DNA of 56,809 nt, taken from positions 1-56,809 of the IMG/VR virus record IMGVR_UViG_3300020451_000578. One strand, given 5' to 3'. This DNA comes from a virus. Position numbers and translations under genes: made by a program. Below are positions 22,617 to 30,123 of this stretch, piece after piece (within the stretch, counting starts at the first letter, position 1; each line of letters starts with the position of its first letter). The notes below the pieces were generated by a model that saw only the letters and a program-made list of their open reading frames with translations, searched no databases and had not been told where the DNA came from.

Positions 22617-25397
22617 TCAGGATGTTACTTCAGCGAAACTAGAACCAGTTCTAGTTGCAGTGAAGGTAAGGGTGATGAAGTTGATAGAGCGGGTAGGTTT
22701 CACGAAGATCTCCGCGAAAAATTCTCCTCTGTCAATTGCTTCAGGTGGGTTGTTGCTGCTGTCGCAGACAACCAAGAAATCGATGATGCCTCTACGAGAC
22801 TGAACCGATCTGAGGAAAGGTTCCACAATGTTCTTGAATGAAGCGCGAGTAAACTCGTCATTCAATTCAAAGAGTTGTGTCTTTGCTGCAACTGAGATTG
22901 CATCTTCAAGTACCAAGAACAAGCGACGAACGTTAATTCTGTCGAATGCAGATTGATATGAAAGTGCAGTCTTATCTCCGAAGAGGACGATGCCTTGTCC
23001 AGGGAATGCAACCACAGGGTTTACACGTGCAGCGTATAGTCTGTCTCTATGATCCTTGAGAGGTGAGTAAGCAAGTTTGATTGCGTTTCTCAATTGTCCT
23101 CTGTTGAATCCAGCAGGTGAGAACCACGCTTCTGAATTAAGAGTTGCGCTAAGTGTTAGACCTGCAAGGTCAGCGTTACAAGGAAGGTAACGATACTTAT
23201 CGTTGTACTTATCGTAGATGTACTTATAGTTGTTATCGAAGACAGCGTATGATGTGCTAGAGAGTTTATTGAAGTAATCAATAGTTCTGTTAACAATCAC
23301 GTTGGTATCGCTAAGACCAATCACGTCGTTGCGTGAAGGTGAAACGAATGCCAAGCAATCCTTACGGGTTGCAGCGATGTCGATGATCTTCTGTGCTTTA
23401 GCAACTGTGTCGCTAGTGTCTGCCATTGAAGGTCCCATCAAGATGTAATCTACATCGATGGTTTCTTTGTCAGCAACTAGATCGTATGAACCAAGAATCT
23501 CAGATCTTGAAAGTGTGTAACCGTCAGTACCACCCTGAAGTGCGTATCTGAGAGTTGAACCCTTTGCAGTACCGATGATCTCACGACCAAGGGATGTTTC
23601 TGTAGTCTTGATTGCTGCTGTTTGCTTGATCAAGTCGAAGTGTCTTGAAACACCAGATCCACCGAAGTCACCGTTAGCACCAGAGTCAACATCAAAGATG
23701 CTGCCAGTCTCGTGTGATCCCCAGTAAACGTAGGATGAGATGTTCTTAATAACGTCTCTGTAGTAGATGGTCTCGCCCTGAACACCTTTTGCGTCGTTAG
23801 ACTTAGATGCGAAGAGGAACTTCTCTAGAACCGCACCAGGTGTACCAGTGAGTTTGCCATCCCCATCAAGGACAAGGATGTGAACTTGGTCCTTAGAACC
23901 ACCACGATCCTCAACCCAAGGTGAAGTACCAGGTCTAGGAGCAACGTTTGCCCACTTCTGTGAACCACCAAAATATCTTTCGTCGTATTCTGATCTTACA
24001 GAAGCAACGTTCACGTTAGGTGAACCTGCAACGTTGTCATCAGAAATAGTATAGTTTGCTTCGAATGCTTCGCTAGATTCATTAGTAATAGTAAGAAGTT
24101 GTCTTTCGACTGCTTCAACCTTACCTTTGTCACCAGTTCTTGCACCGCCAGACTCAGCACTCCAAAGAGCGATTACGTCACCAACTTCAAGAACATCAGA
24201 TGAGAGTGAGTAGTTAACATCAATCTCGATCTTTCTTGTAAGAGGATCGTAAGCAACAATCTGACCTTGAACAGGAATACTTACAGGTGAAGAAGCATCA
24301 GTTTCTCCTCTCCAGTATTGTCCTGATTCGAAGTCGCCTGCGATGGATGCGGAATCCATTGTAACTACGACTCTGTAACCGTAAATTTTAGCACCTGCGT
24401 TAGCAGCAGAGTAAGTTACGCTAGTTGTAGTTTGGAATTCCCACTCAGCAGTAGTAGGTTGTGCAAGAGAAAGGATCTGGTCAGGACCAGCGTCAGTCAT
24501 TACAACTCTTACAGAGTTACCGTAAAGACCAGGGTGTCTAGCAGCGAACTTCCAGTTGTTAGAAGCGCCTTCAACATTACCTTCATACTCTTCAAGATTT
24601 CTAACCAAAGGAGCAGACACACCAGTTGAGGTCTGTTCGTTGATTGTAGTCTTACCTGCTGTAACAACAAGTCTCTTAACTGTTTGTCCGTCTGTCTGTG
24701 CAGCAGCAGTTGTTTCCAACTTACCACGCTCAACAGTTAGATCGTTACCCGCGATCGCTGTAACCTTGACAATCTCGTCAGAGACCAAAAGGTGATCGTT
24801 GATAGAAACAGCAAGTGATGCTGATGAAGTAATAGTCAGTGTAGTACCACCAGCAGCAAGGGTTCCACCTTGGTTCATTGTGGTGCTGTTACCTGACTCT
24901 TCGATCAAGGTGATGCTTGAACCAGCAGCGTGTGAAGTTGCTGCAGTTGCAAGTTGACCACGCTGTACAGTAAGGTCGTTACCTGAAACGTTAGTTACTC
25001 TAAGAACTTCAGCGTCGATCAACAGAAGATCGCCTGTCGCGAAGTCTGTCGCTGCTGTTACTGTAAGAGTAGTGTCTGCACCAGAGAAGGTAGTGACAAC
25101 AGTTTGTGCTGTGTCAATAGCGTTCTTAAGTGAAGAACTGTTTGCACGAATAACCTTAAGTGTACCACCGTACAGTAAGAATTGTGCTGCTGAATACCAG
25201 TATTCGTAGTTGTAGTCGTTAGGACGACCGAAGACTGCTAGGAGTTCCTTCTCGCTAGTTACGTCTACAATCTTATTAACGGGACCCTTTTCAAAGGAAC
25301 CGACTATCACTGCCACATTATCTAGAGTTGCGTTAGCAACCGTAGTCAGATCCTTTTCAAGTACCACGACCCCTGGCGAAAGTTGGGTAGATGCCAT
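22617..25397 (-). CDS. 18: gp18 tail sheath protein with inserted repeat modules
   Basis: A 926-residue contractile sheath subunit, much longer than T4 gp18 (659 aa). The N-terminus QLSPGVVVLEKDLTTVAN and the C-terminal regions (AIKLAYSPLKDHRDRLYAARVNPVV; FVKPTRSINFITLTFTATRTG) are sheath signatures. Residues about 109-169 and 185-243 are two copies of a beta module (pattern TTLTVT...LLLIDAEVLRVT...NDLTVQRG). The same kind of module occurs in the 624-residue and 2403-residue structural proteins. These insertions presumably decorate the sheath exterior. An AGGAG ribosome site and an ACTAAATA box lie upstream. Confidence 0.96.
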   Translation of the reverse strand: MASTQLSPGVVVLEKDLTTVANATLDNVAVIVGSFEKGPVNKIVDVTSEKELLAVFGRPNDYNYEYWYSAAQFLLYGGTLKVIRANSSSLKNAIDTAQTVVTTFSGADTTLTVTAATDFATGDLLLIDAEVLRVTNVSGNDLTVQRGQLATAATSHAAGSSITLIEESGNSTTMNQGGTLAAGGTTLTITSSASLAVSINDHLLVSDEIVKVTAIAGNDLTVERGKLETTAAAQTDGQTVKRLVVTAGKTTINEQTSTGVSAPLVRNLEEYEGNVEGASNNWKFAARHPGLYGNSVRVVMTDAGPDQILSLAQPTTAEWEFQTTTSVTYSAANAGAKIYGYRVVVTMDSASIAGDFESGQYWRGETDASSPVSIPVQGQIVAYDPLTRKIEIDVNYSLSSDVLEVGDVIALWSAESGGARTGDKGKVEAVERQLLTITNESSEAFEANYTISDDNVAGSPNVNVASVRSEYDERYFGGSQKWANVAPRPGTSPWVEDRGGSKDQVHILVLDGDGKLTGTPGAVLEKFLFASKSNDAKGVQGETIYYRDVIKNISSYVYWGSHETGSIFDVDSGANGDFGGSGVSRHFDLIKQTAAIKTTETSLGREIIGTAKGSTLRYALQGGTDGYTLSRSEILGSYDLVADKETIDVDYILMGPSMADTSDTVAKAQKIIDIAATRKDCLAFVSPSRNDVIGLSDTNVIVNRTIDYFNKLSSTSYAVFDNNYKYIYDKYNDKYRYLPCNADLAGLTLSATLNSEAWFSPAGFNRGQLRNAIKLAYSPLKDHRDRLYAARVNPVVAFPGQGIVLFGDKTALSYQSAFDRINVRRLFLVLEDAISVAAKTQLFELNDEFTRASFKNIVEPFLRSVQSRRGIIDFLVVCDSSNNPPEAIDRGEFFAEIFVKPTRSINFITLTFTATRTGSSFAEVTS

Positions 25398-25435
25398 TGG
25401 TTAGCTCCTGAAAAAATCTCAATCTATGCTGATAT

Positions 25436-25443
25436 TATTTAGT
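25436..25443 (-). promoter_or_regulatory. Late-promoter-like octamer ACTAAATA upstream of gp18
   Basis: ACTAAATA in the 84-base gap between the 77-residue gene and gp18, 38 bases before the gp18 ATG. Two mismatches to TATAAATA. Confidence 0.5.
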
Positions 25444-25481
25444 AAAAGGTACTGTTCAAGCGGGGAAACGGAACGTGAACA

Positions 25482-25715
25482 TTACCAATCAGGATACTCA
25501 GACTCCTTTCGTAGTTTAGGTTTTTGCTTTCTTGTCTTACTTACTCTTTTCTTTGTACAATATTTGCATTCATACGAATATGCAGAGGGGTTTTGTCCTC
25601 TGTCTTTTCTAGTCTTATAAAAATTATCAATGAGCGAGAGAGTTCTCAGGCATTTTCTACATTGCCTATCAACAAAGAGGAACTGCTCTAGACCCAGTTC
25701 TTCTTCTATACTCAT
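25482..25715 (-). CDS. Small zinc-ribbon protein (77 aa)
   Basis: A basic protein with two CxxC pairs: RQCRKCLRTL (about residues 18-24) and YECKYCTKK (about 48-53). They are separated by FYKTRKDRGQNPSAYS, followed by a Lys/Arg-rich tail ending PDW. The arrangement resembles the zinc-binding N-terminal part of HNH-type or small DNA-binding proteins; no HNH catalytic motif is present. Its ATG overlaps the stop of the 37-residue membrane protein (ATGA). It lies between gp17 and gp18. DNA binding is inferred from charge. Confidence 0.7.
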   Translation of the reverse strand: MSIEEELGLEQFLFVDRQCRKCLRTLSLIDNFYKTRKDRGQNPSAYSYECKYCTKKRVSKTRKQKPKLRKESEYPDW

Positions 25716-25825
25716 TTCGGTTCTTCACTCTTCCTTGCTGCGTAACCTAATACGAATCCGAAAGAAAATAATACTAAGGTTATTAGTGCTGTTGCCAAGT
25801 TAAGTAAGATGCCTTCTACACTCAT
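25712..25825 (-). CDS. Tiny single-span membrane protein (37 aa)
   Basis: Reading frame MSVEGILLNLATALITLVLF...GYAARKSEEPK: one hydrophobic helix of about 24 residues followed by a charged tail. It overlaps the gp17 stop and the 77-residue gene start, both as ATGA, so it is very probably translated. Topology by charge: N-terminus outside, C-terminus in the cytoplasm. It could be a small holin-like or membrane-modulating peptide, but nothing in sequence proves this. Confidence 0.7.
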   Translation of the reverse strand: MSVEGILLNLATALITLVLFSFGFVLGYAARKSEEPK

Positions 25826-27468
25826 TTGTAATCCCACATATAGGAGCGATCGCCATATTCATCGGTATGCCAGACCTGTCCTTCTGGATCTACGAATGCC
25901 TCATCACTGAGACCATCATCCATAAATCCGAACGGTGCCATATCCGCTTCAATTGCTTCGCGTTGTTCTTGATACATTCTAGCACGAATGTCGTTATCGT
26001 GGAGTTCCTTAAAATAATCCTGTACTGCTAACCAAGAGAACATCACAAGACACATAGCAAGGTCATCGTTGCAACCTTCCTCTGCTGCCCACGACTGTCC
26101 TTTTTGAATGAAGGTAGTTAGTTCAGAGATAATATCATAATCACATAGTTGCAACTTATCGTCTTCTAGTAATTGCTTCAGGTTAGAACAACCAACCTTC
26201 TTAACAGCAGTTGACATCTTGACACCTAGTTGTACTTTACCACCAGAGAATCCTTGTCCAACAACTTGTCCTGCTCTACCACGCATTGCTGCCATTAGTA
26301 GATTGTCATACTCAAGATCATACTGTATAATATCTGCAACCTGACCACCAATGTCATTTACTTCTACAAGAATGTAAGCGTGGTTATATGCTCTTGCAAC
26401 CTGACAAATAATATCAGGGAATAACATAGGTTTAACTTCATTATTTCTATACTTAGCAACTAATTTATATGGAACGGTAGTTGTATCGAACAGTGTGAAT
26501 GCACTGTAGTCTCCATTAATACCTCTTGCTACGTCCACTGTCATCGTATAATTATGTTCCGCTTCTGGTTTACAGAATACATCAAGACCATTTTGTCTTT
26601 CTATTGGTTCTTCATATGTCATCACTCTCAACTTACTGGGAGAGATCAGAGTATCTACAGAGCCCAGGAACTCACATTCAAACTCAACACGGAATTGTTG
26701 TTCACTTGTGTTACGGATAGTCTGTGCTTTCCATTCAGCATCTCTTCCTGGAACCTCAGACCAATGTACCTCTGTTGGGATATATTCATTCGTACCACGC
26801 TCTGCATCGTGCCAGAGTTTGTAGTACATATTCATCCCGTGAGGGGTAGAGATGATAATAACTTTAGTGGATTTACCAGAAGAAATAGTAGGATAAACAG
26901 AACTAAAAAACTGATCTGCAATGTTATTCGGAACGAACGCGAATTCGTCCAAAAATATGACGTTAAAAGACATACCCCTGACGGCACTAGCACTAGTAGA
27001 TGCAGCAAGGAGTTTACTTCCGTTCTCCAATTCCACTGACCCTTTGTTCCAGCCAATAATACCTTGCTGCATCCATTTAGGAAGATTCTCGTAACTGAGT
27101 TGTAAACGTCCAAGCATTTCTCGTGCAGTTGCTGCTTTGTTTGCGAGGATTGCGACATTGACGTTATCGTTAAAGATTACATACCATAATAGATATGCGG
27201 TAACAACAGTTGACTTACCACTCTGTCTTGGTAACTTAGCAATATTAAATCTATTCTCGTGGAACCTGTTGACCATCTGTTCTTGAAAGTCATACAAGTC
27301 GAATGGGATGACACCCTCATCCAGCGACACAATTTTAATGTATCTCTTAATAAAGTAAATAGGATCACCAGCACACTTAATAAACTCCTTCACCTGTTTG
27401 GGTGTGAAGTTAGTAGGTACGTTTGCCTTTTTTAAATTGGGGTTGCCTAGATATGCATCAAGACCCAT
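25822..27468 (-). CDS. 17: gp17 terminase large subunit
   Basis: The 548-residue DNA packaging motor and headful nuclease (T4 gp17: 610 aa). The ATPase Walker A PRQSGKST is at residues 80-87, Walker B IFLDEFAF at about 171-178, and the C-motif-like VIIISTP follows. The RNase-H-like nuclease starts TMTVDVARGINGDYSAF, with ILVEVNDIGGQV and a late DLAMC as metal-binding acidic sites. It works with gp16 and docks on the gp20 portal. The start overlaps the upstream membrane-protein gene by 11 bases. Confidence 0.97.
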   Translation of the reverse strand: MGLDAYLGNPNLKKANVPTNFTPKQVKEFIKCAGDPIYFIKRYIKIVSLDEGVIPFDLYDFQEQMVNRFHENRFNIAKLPRQSGKSTVVTAYLLWYVIFNDNVNVAILANKAATAREMLGRLQLSYENLPKWMQQGIIGWNKGSVELENGSKLLAASTSASAVRGMSFNVIFLDEFAFVPNNIADQFFSSVYPTISSGKSTKVIIISTPHGMNMYYKLWHDAERGTNEYIPTEVHWSEVPGRDAEWKAQTIRNTSEQQFRVEFECEFLGSVDTLISPSKLRVMTYEEPIERQNGLDVFCKPEAEHNYTMTVDVARGINGDYSAFTLFDTTTVPYKLVAKYRNNEVKPMLFPDIICQVARAYNHAYILVEVNDIGGQVADIIQYDLEYDNLLMAAMRGRAGQVVGQGFSGGKVQLGVKMSTAVKKVGCSNLKQLLEDDKLQLCDYDIISELTTFIQKGQSWAAEEGCNDDLAMCLVMFSWLAVQDYFKELHDNDIRARMYQEQREAIEADMAPFGFMDDGLSDEAFVDPEGQVWHTDEYGDRSYMWDYK

Positions 27469-27733
27469 CTTCTTCCTTCCGTTTCAAACTATCTATACGC
27501 TTCTTTAGTTCTTGATACCCTTGGTACTCCTCTTCAGATACCTCGATCTCTCTGAACCTTACAGACATTAGTTCTTCCCTACCCTTTAGTTCATCTATCT
27601 CGGGGTGTCCTGTCTTCGGTTTCTTTTTGTAACCGCCAAACTCTTTAATTACTAGCAATGCTTGTAGTCCTAAAGAGACAGCGATTCCCAGTAACACTAA
27701 CCAAAATGCTACTGGGACTGGGTATGGTTCCAT
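27458..27733 (-). CDS. Membrane-anchored hypothetical protein (91 aa)
   Basis: N-terminal transmembrane helix (PVAFWLVLLGIAVSLGLQALLVI, about residues 8-30) followed by a charged, helical cytoplasmic-type domain (EIEVSEEEYQGYQELKKRIDSLKRK) likely to form a coiled coil. Not matched to a family. It lies between a 67-residue gene and gp17, with an 11-base overlap into gp17. A lysis or inner-membrane role is possible, but the sequence does not decide. Confidence 0.7.
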   Translation of the reverse strand: MEPYPVPVAFWLVLLGIAVSLGLQALLVIKEFGGYKKKPKTGHPEIDELKGREELMSVRFREIEVSEEEYQGYQELKKRIDSLKRKEEDGS

Positions 27734-27937
27734 TTAGTTTTCGATATACTTTTCTAGTACCTCTAGTTGATCGTGATAATGTGAGATTTGATCTAGTTCG
27801 CTTTCAATCGCTGCCATAATATCTGGATGCTCTCCGATACCAACAGGATTGGTAAGATAAACTTCAATGTTCATCTTATGCTTTTCAATATTGCCTAGGG
27901 CGTGCAGTTTAACTGCTTCAATCAGTTTCTGTTTCAT
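27734..27937 (-). CDS. Small helical hypothetical protein (67 aa)
   Basis: Unrecognised. MKQKLIEAVKLHALGNIEKHKMNIEVYL then NPVGIGEHPDIMAAIESELDQISHYHDQLEVLEKYIEN: two amphipathic helices joined by a Pro/Gly turn, rich in His. No membrane segment. The ATG lies inside the end of the nuclease gene (20-base overlap) and the stop abuts the next start. Conserved packing supports a real gene. Confidence 0.65.
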   Translation of the reverse strand: MKQKLIEAVKLHALGNIEKHKMNIEVYLTNPVGIGEHPDIMAAIESELDQISHYHDQLEVLEKYIEN

Positions 27938-28394
27938 TTAGTAAGGTACCATAAGATCTACGGATTTCTCTGAGGTATTCGAAATCCTTTTGTTTTGTTC
28001 CTCCGTCATATGCCCAAGCATATCCTTCGGTAATCATTTGCTCATTAAGGGACACATCTGCATCCCCGACGTAAATCCAACCGAGTAAGCGACCATACTT
28101 ACCGACACCACCAACAAGTTCAGTCCTAATAAACAACTGATCATCACCACTAATGGTTGATTCGAGTTTATCTTTGAGCCAATTTGTCGCATCGATACCA
28201 AGTGCTTTCTCCTCTAGATCGCGGGTTCTTTTCTCAGGAGTATCGACTCCTGCGATTCTTACCCTTTCTTTTTTATATAGATCGAAACCTAAATCGATTG
28301 TTACATCGATAGTGTCTCCATCAAGAACTCTGTTGATCTCCGTCACTCGGAAGTTGTAACAACTCTTCCTGCTCGGGGGTAACATCTCTGCCAT
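27918..28394 (-). CDS. Staphylococcal-nuclease-like (thermonuclease family) protein
   Basis: A 158-residue SNase-fold protein. The motif RVLDGDTIDVTIDLG is followed by KERVRIAGVDTPE (catalytic Arg and metal-binding Asp/Thr equivalents of SNase R35, D40, T41). KYGRLLGWIYV contains the second catalytic Arg (R87 equivalent). Such calcium-dependent nucleases cut DNA and RNA to 3'-phosphates; cyanophage versions may help degrade host nucleic acid. No signal peptide is present, so it acts in the cytoplasm unless packaged. The listed ATG overlaps the preceding membrane gene by 74 bases; a later GTG at 28346 is an alternative start. Confidence 0.85.
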   Translation of the reverse strand: MAEMLPPSRKSCYNFRVTEINRVLDGDTIDVTIDLGFDLYKKERVRIAGVDTPEKRTRDLEEKALGIDATNWLKDKLESTISGDDQLFIRTELVGGVGKYGRLLGWIYVGDADVSLNEQMITEGYAWAYDGGTKQKDFEYLREIRRSYGTLLNETETD

Positions 28395-28530
28395 CGTTCA
28401 ACTCCACAAATGATCCTTTTAGTATGTAGTAGATATACCAAGAGATCATTATGAGAAGTATTACTAACATAATAATAACTCCCCATACAGGATCACCATA
28501 GTCTTCGTGAGTCCTAAGAACTAGATTCAT
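28321..28530 (-). CDS. Small membrane protein (69 aa)
   Basis: One strong hydrophobic helix (WGVIIMLVILLIMISWYIYYIL, about residues 16-37) preceded by a short charged N-terminus and followed by an acidic/Gln-rich tail (NDGRDVTPEQEELLQ). Not assigned to a family. It begins inside the end of the 91-residue gene (17-base overlap). The end overlaps the nuclease gene in another frame. Confidence 0.65.
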   Translation of the reverse strand: MNLVLRTHEDYGDPVWGVIIMLVILLIMISWYIYYILKGSFVELNDGRDVTPEQEELLQLPSDGDQQSS

Positions 28531-28789
28531 TTTTTAAATCAGGCAAACGTTCTTCAACCCAGTGATCCTTGTTCTCAATACCTGCAGCAGCAACATAACG
28601 TAAGATGTGCTGATCGATCTGTTGATAGATTGGATGTAGATCCAGATCCATACTAATATCGTGTGCAATTTCTGAAACTTGTTTCTCTGATAAACAGTGA
28701 TCAGGATGCAGAAGGTCACAGCAAGGTATTCTTCTTTCAATTAATTCATTGAGGTTCAGTCGAACCTTATAATCTTTATGAATCGCCAT
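28514..28789 (-). CDS. Hypothetical protein (91 aa)
   Basis: Unrecognised soluble protein beginning MAIHKDYKVRLNLNELIERR. It has a His/Cys patch CCDLLHPDHC (about residues 28-37) that could bind metal, and a helical acidic C-terminal part (IAHDISMDLDLHPIYQQIDQHIL; WVEERLPDLKN). The start at 28789 is preferred to one at 28879 because the longer form overlaps the 71-residue gene completely at its N-terminus. It overlaps that gene by 14 bases. Confidence 0.65.
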   Translation of the reverse strand: MAIHKDYKVRLNLNELIERRIPCCDLLHPDHCLSEKQVSEIAHDISMDLDLHPIYQQIDQHILRYVAAAGIENKDHWVEERLPDLKNESSS

Positions 28790-28991
28790 TGGTTCCCCAG
28801 ACCCTCCTCGGTATCGCTGTAGATTGTCGCCTTTCCATTTCTTCAATAAGGTGACCATATTCTCTAAACATTCTGTCACCTGCTATGTAACAGGTTTGAC
28901 GCTTCCATAAAGCATCGATAATCAACTTGTAATCCTCTTTAACGAGAATGTTATACTCAGTTGACTTTGAGTTGCATTTACATTCAGACAT
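28776..28991 (-). CDS. Hypothetical protein (71 aa)
   Basis: Unrecognised. The N-terminus MSECKCNSKSTEYN has two cysteines; the rest is helical (VKEDYKLIIDALWKRQTCYIAGDRMFREYGHLIEEMERRQ). It lies 23 bases after the 114-residue gene and overlaps the next gene by 14 bases. No membrane segment. Confidence 0.6.
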   Translation of the reverse strand: MSECKCNSKSTEYNILVKEDYKLIIDALWKRQTCYIAGDRMFREYGHLIEEMERRQSTAIPRRVWGTNGDS

Positions 28992-29014
28992 TTTGGTTTT
29001 AACAAAGTTTAGGG

Positions 29015-29359
29015 TTAACCCATTATGTTCACATCTATTCCTAAGAATGGTGCGATCTTTCCAATAACTCTCAGAAAACCATCAACAAAGGCACCAAGGA
29101 ATGCGAACCCAAGTAGCATACTAATAAGTGAGGCATTACGATTATGCCTACGAATCTTATCTTCGATCATTTCATCTACTTCATCACGTGTTGGATGATT
29201 AGGTAAAATTTCTTTAAAGCGATTTGCCATTGGTTCATCTCCAAGTTCGGGAAGATGGAAATCGAAGTCAATAATATCTTCGGATGCCCAAAAATCTTCC
29301 CAGTCTTTTGGTGAGTTGGTTACATCTTTTATCTCTGGTTTTTCTGGTGATTGAGTCAT
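29015..29359 (-). CDS. Hypothetical membrane protein (114 aa)
   Basis: A soluble acidic N-terminal part (DWEDFWASEDIIDFDFHLPELGDE), a basic helix (DEMIEDKIRRHNRN), and a C-terminal hydrophobic region (SLISMLLGFAFLGAFVDGFL, then VIGKIAPFLGIDV) that could form one or two membrane spans. It directly follows the plastocyanin gene with one base between, so both are probably on the same transcript. Not assigned to a family; an effect on thylakoid or inner membrane is speculation from its neighbour. Confidence 0.65.
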   Translation of the reverse strand: MTQSPEKPEIKDVTNSPKDWEDFWASEDIIDFDFHLPELGDEPMANRFKEILPNHPTRDEVDEMIEDKIRRHNRNASLISMLLGFAFLGAFVDGFLRVIGKIAPFLGIDVNIMG

Positions 29360-29360
29360 T

Positions 29361-29684
29361 TTAGTTTACGTGAATTGTTCCAGTCATTCCTGCTCCTTGA
29401 TGAGGACCACAAAAGAATTCGTAGTCTCCAGCATCAGCAAAAGTGATGTCTTGAGATTCACCAGGGGAGAACATAAGAGACTCTCTGGATAAATCTGCTC
29501 GACCTTCTACAATGATATTATGTGGAGGCAACATATTATTCACAAAGTGAACAGTATCACCTGCCGATATGGTAATATCGTTAGGTTCGAAAACTAGGTT
29601 TCCATTGCTTCCCATAGTTACATCAACAGCATACACAGGGAATGCAAAGAACAGCGTAGCAATGAATGCTAAAATGAACTTCAT
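29361..29684 (-). CDS. petE: Plastocyanin with signal peptide
   Basis: A 107-residue blue copper protein that carries electrons between cytochrome b6f and photosystem I in the thylakoid lumen. An N-terminal signal peptide MKFILAFIATLFFAFPVYA (cut after A19) is followed by the cupredoxin fold. The copper ligands are H55 in LPPHNI, C92, H95 and M100 in FFCGPHQGAGM, all present, so the copper site is intact. The ATG at 29684 is chosen over a TTG five codons earlier because the signal peptide then begins correctly. A GTTAAATA late-like box lies 23 bases before the ATG, and a sigma70-like promoter lies before the upstream gene. petE is a known but not universal auxiliary metabolic gene of cyanomyoviruses. 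Confidence 0.93.
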   Translation of the reverse strand: MKFILAFIATLFFAFPVYAVDVTMGSNGNLVFEPNDITISAGDTVHFVNNMLPPHNIIVEGRADLSRESLMFSPGESQDITFADAGDYEFFCGPHQGAGMTGTIHVN

Positions 29685-29706
29685 ACTTAAGTTTATCAAC
29701 TAGAAG

Positions 29707-29714
29707 TATTTAAC
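29707..29714 (-). promoter_or_regulatory. Late-promoter-like octamer GTTAAATA upstream of petE
   Basis: GTTAAATA, 23 bases before the plastocyanin ATG, in the gap after the 85-residue gene. Identical to the box before the 55-residue gene next to gp23. Confidence 0.45.
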
Positions 29715-29741
29715 TGTGTACAAAAATGAGTTTATGGTTAG

Positions 29742-29999
29742 TCAGGAATCCCTGTCTTTACCAAACACACTAATTGCACCGTCAACAAAACCACGTCGAT
29801 AATCCCAAGTATCACCACCTATTTGCCCTCTCTTAGGGTTGATGCACTTGTTGTAATCTGGATCGGTATCACTAATATTATTGCATACTAATCCTGCTAA
29901 GTCTAGTTCGTTTCCTTTAGCGCCAGTACCAGTCCAACGGTGTTCACCGTTCAACCAAGTAGCACCGCATTTGTCACAAACCTTTTGCTCAAACTGCAT
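29742..29999 (-). CDS. Small zinc-ribbon-like hypothetical protein (85 aa)
   Basis: Unrecognised family. It has CDKCGATW near the N-terminus (residues 8-11) and two later cysteines (LVCNN, NKCINP), compatible with a CxxC...C...C zinc ribbon; GEHRWTG may add a histidine. The C-terminus WDYRRGFVDGAISVFGKD is aromatic. It is the first gene behind a sigma70-like promoter and precedes petE, so it probably shares petE's early transcript. Confidence 0.65.
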   Translation of the reverse strand: MQFEQKVCDKCGATWLNGEHRWTGTGAKGNELDLAGLVCNNISDTDPDYNKCINPKRGQIGGDTWDYRRGFVDGAISVFGKDRDS

Positions 30000-30026
30000 T
30001 GGTGGTCTCCCACAGGTTACTAGAAG

Positions 30027-30055
30027 AATTTAGGATAGAAAATTATATATGTCAA
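30027..30055 (-). promoter_or_regulatory. sigma70-like promoter upstream of the 85-aa gene and petE
   Basis: Consensus TTGACA at 30055-30050, a 17-base AT-rich spacer and TAAATT at 30032-30027, 28 bases before the ATG. It is one of few host-type promoters inside the late-gene half of the window. Confidence 0.7.
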
Positions 30056-30067
30056 GAAACTCTTTGC

Positions 30068-30118
30068 AAAAAGATCCGTTACCGCAAGGTGGAACTTTGC
30101 TCTACCAAGATCTTTTTT
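30068..30118 (-). terminator. Possible terminator: long inverted repeat with T-run after the 178-aa gene
   Basis: Minus strand AAAAAAGATC ... GATCTTTTT, about 33 bases apart, with an inner imperfect GCAAAG/CCTTGC pairing. It lies between the stop of the 178-residue gene and the following promoter. The long loop makes termination efficiency uncertain; the symmetry could act on both strands. Confidence 0.4.
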
Positions 30119-30123
30119 ATCCA

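Noticed and set aside
29361-29699. TTG start for plastocyanin five codons upstream
   Set aside because: The ATG at 29684 places the signal peptide at the very N-terminus and keeps the spacing to the late-like box.
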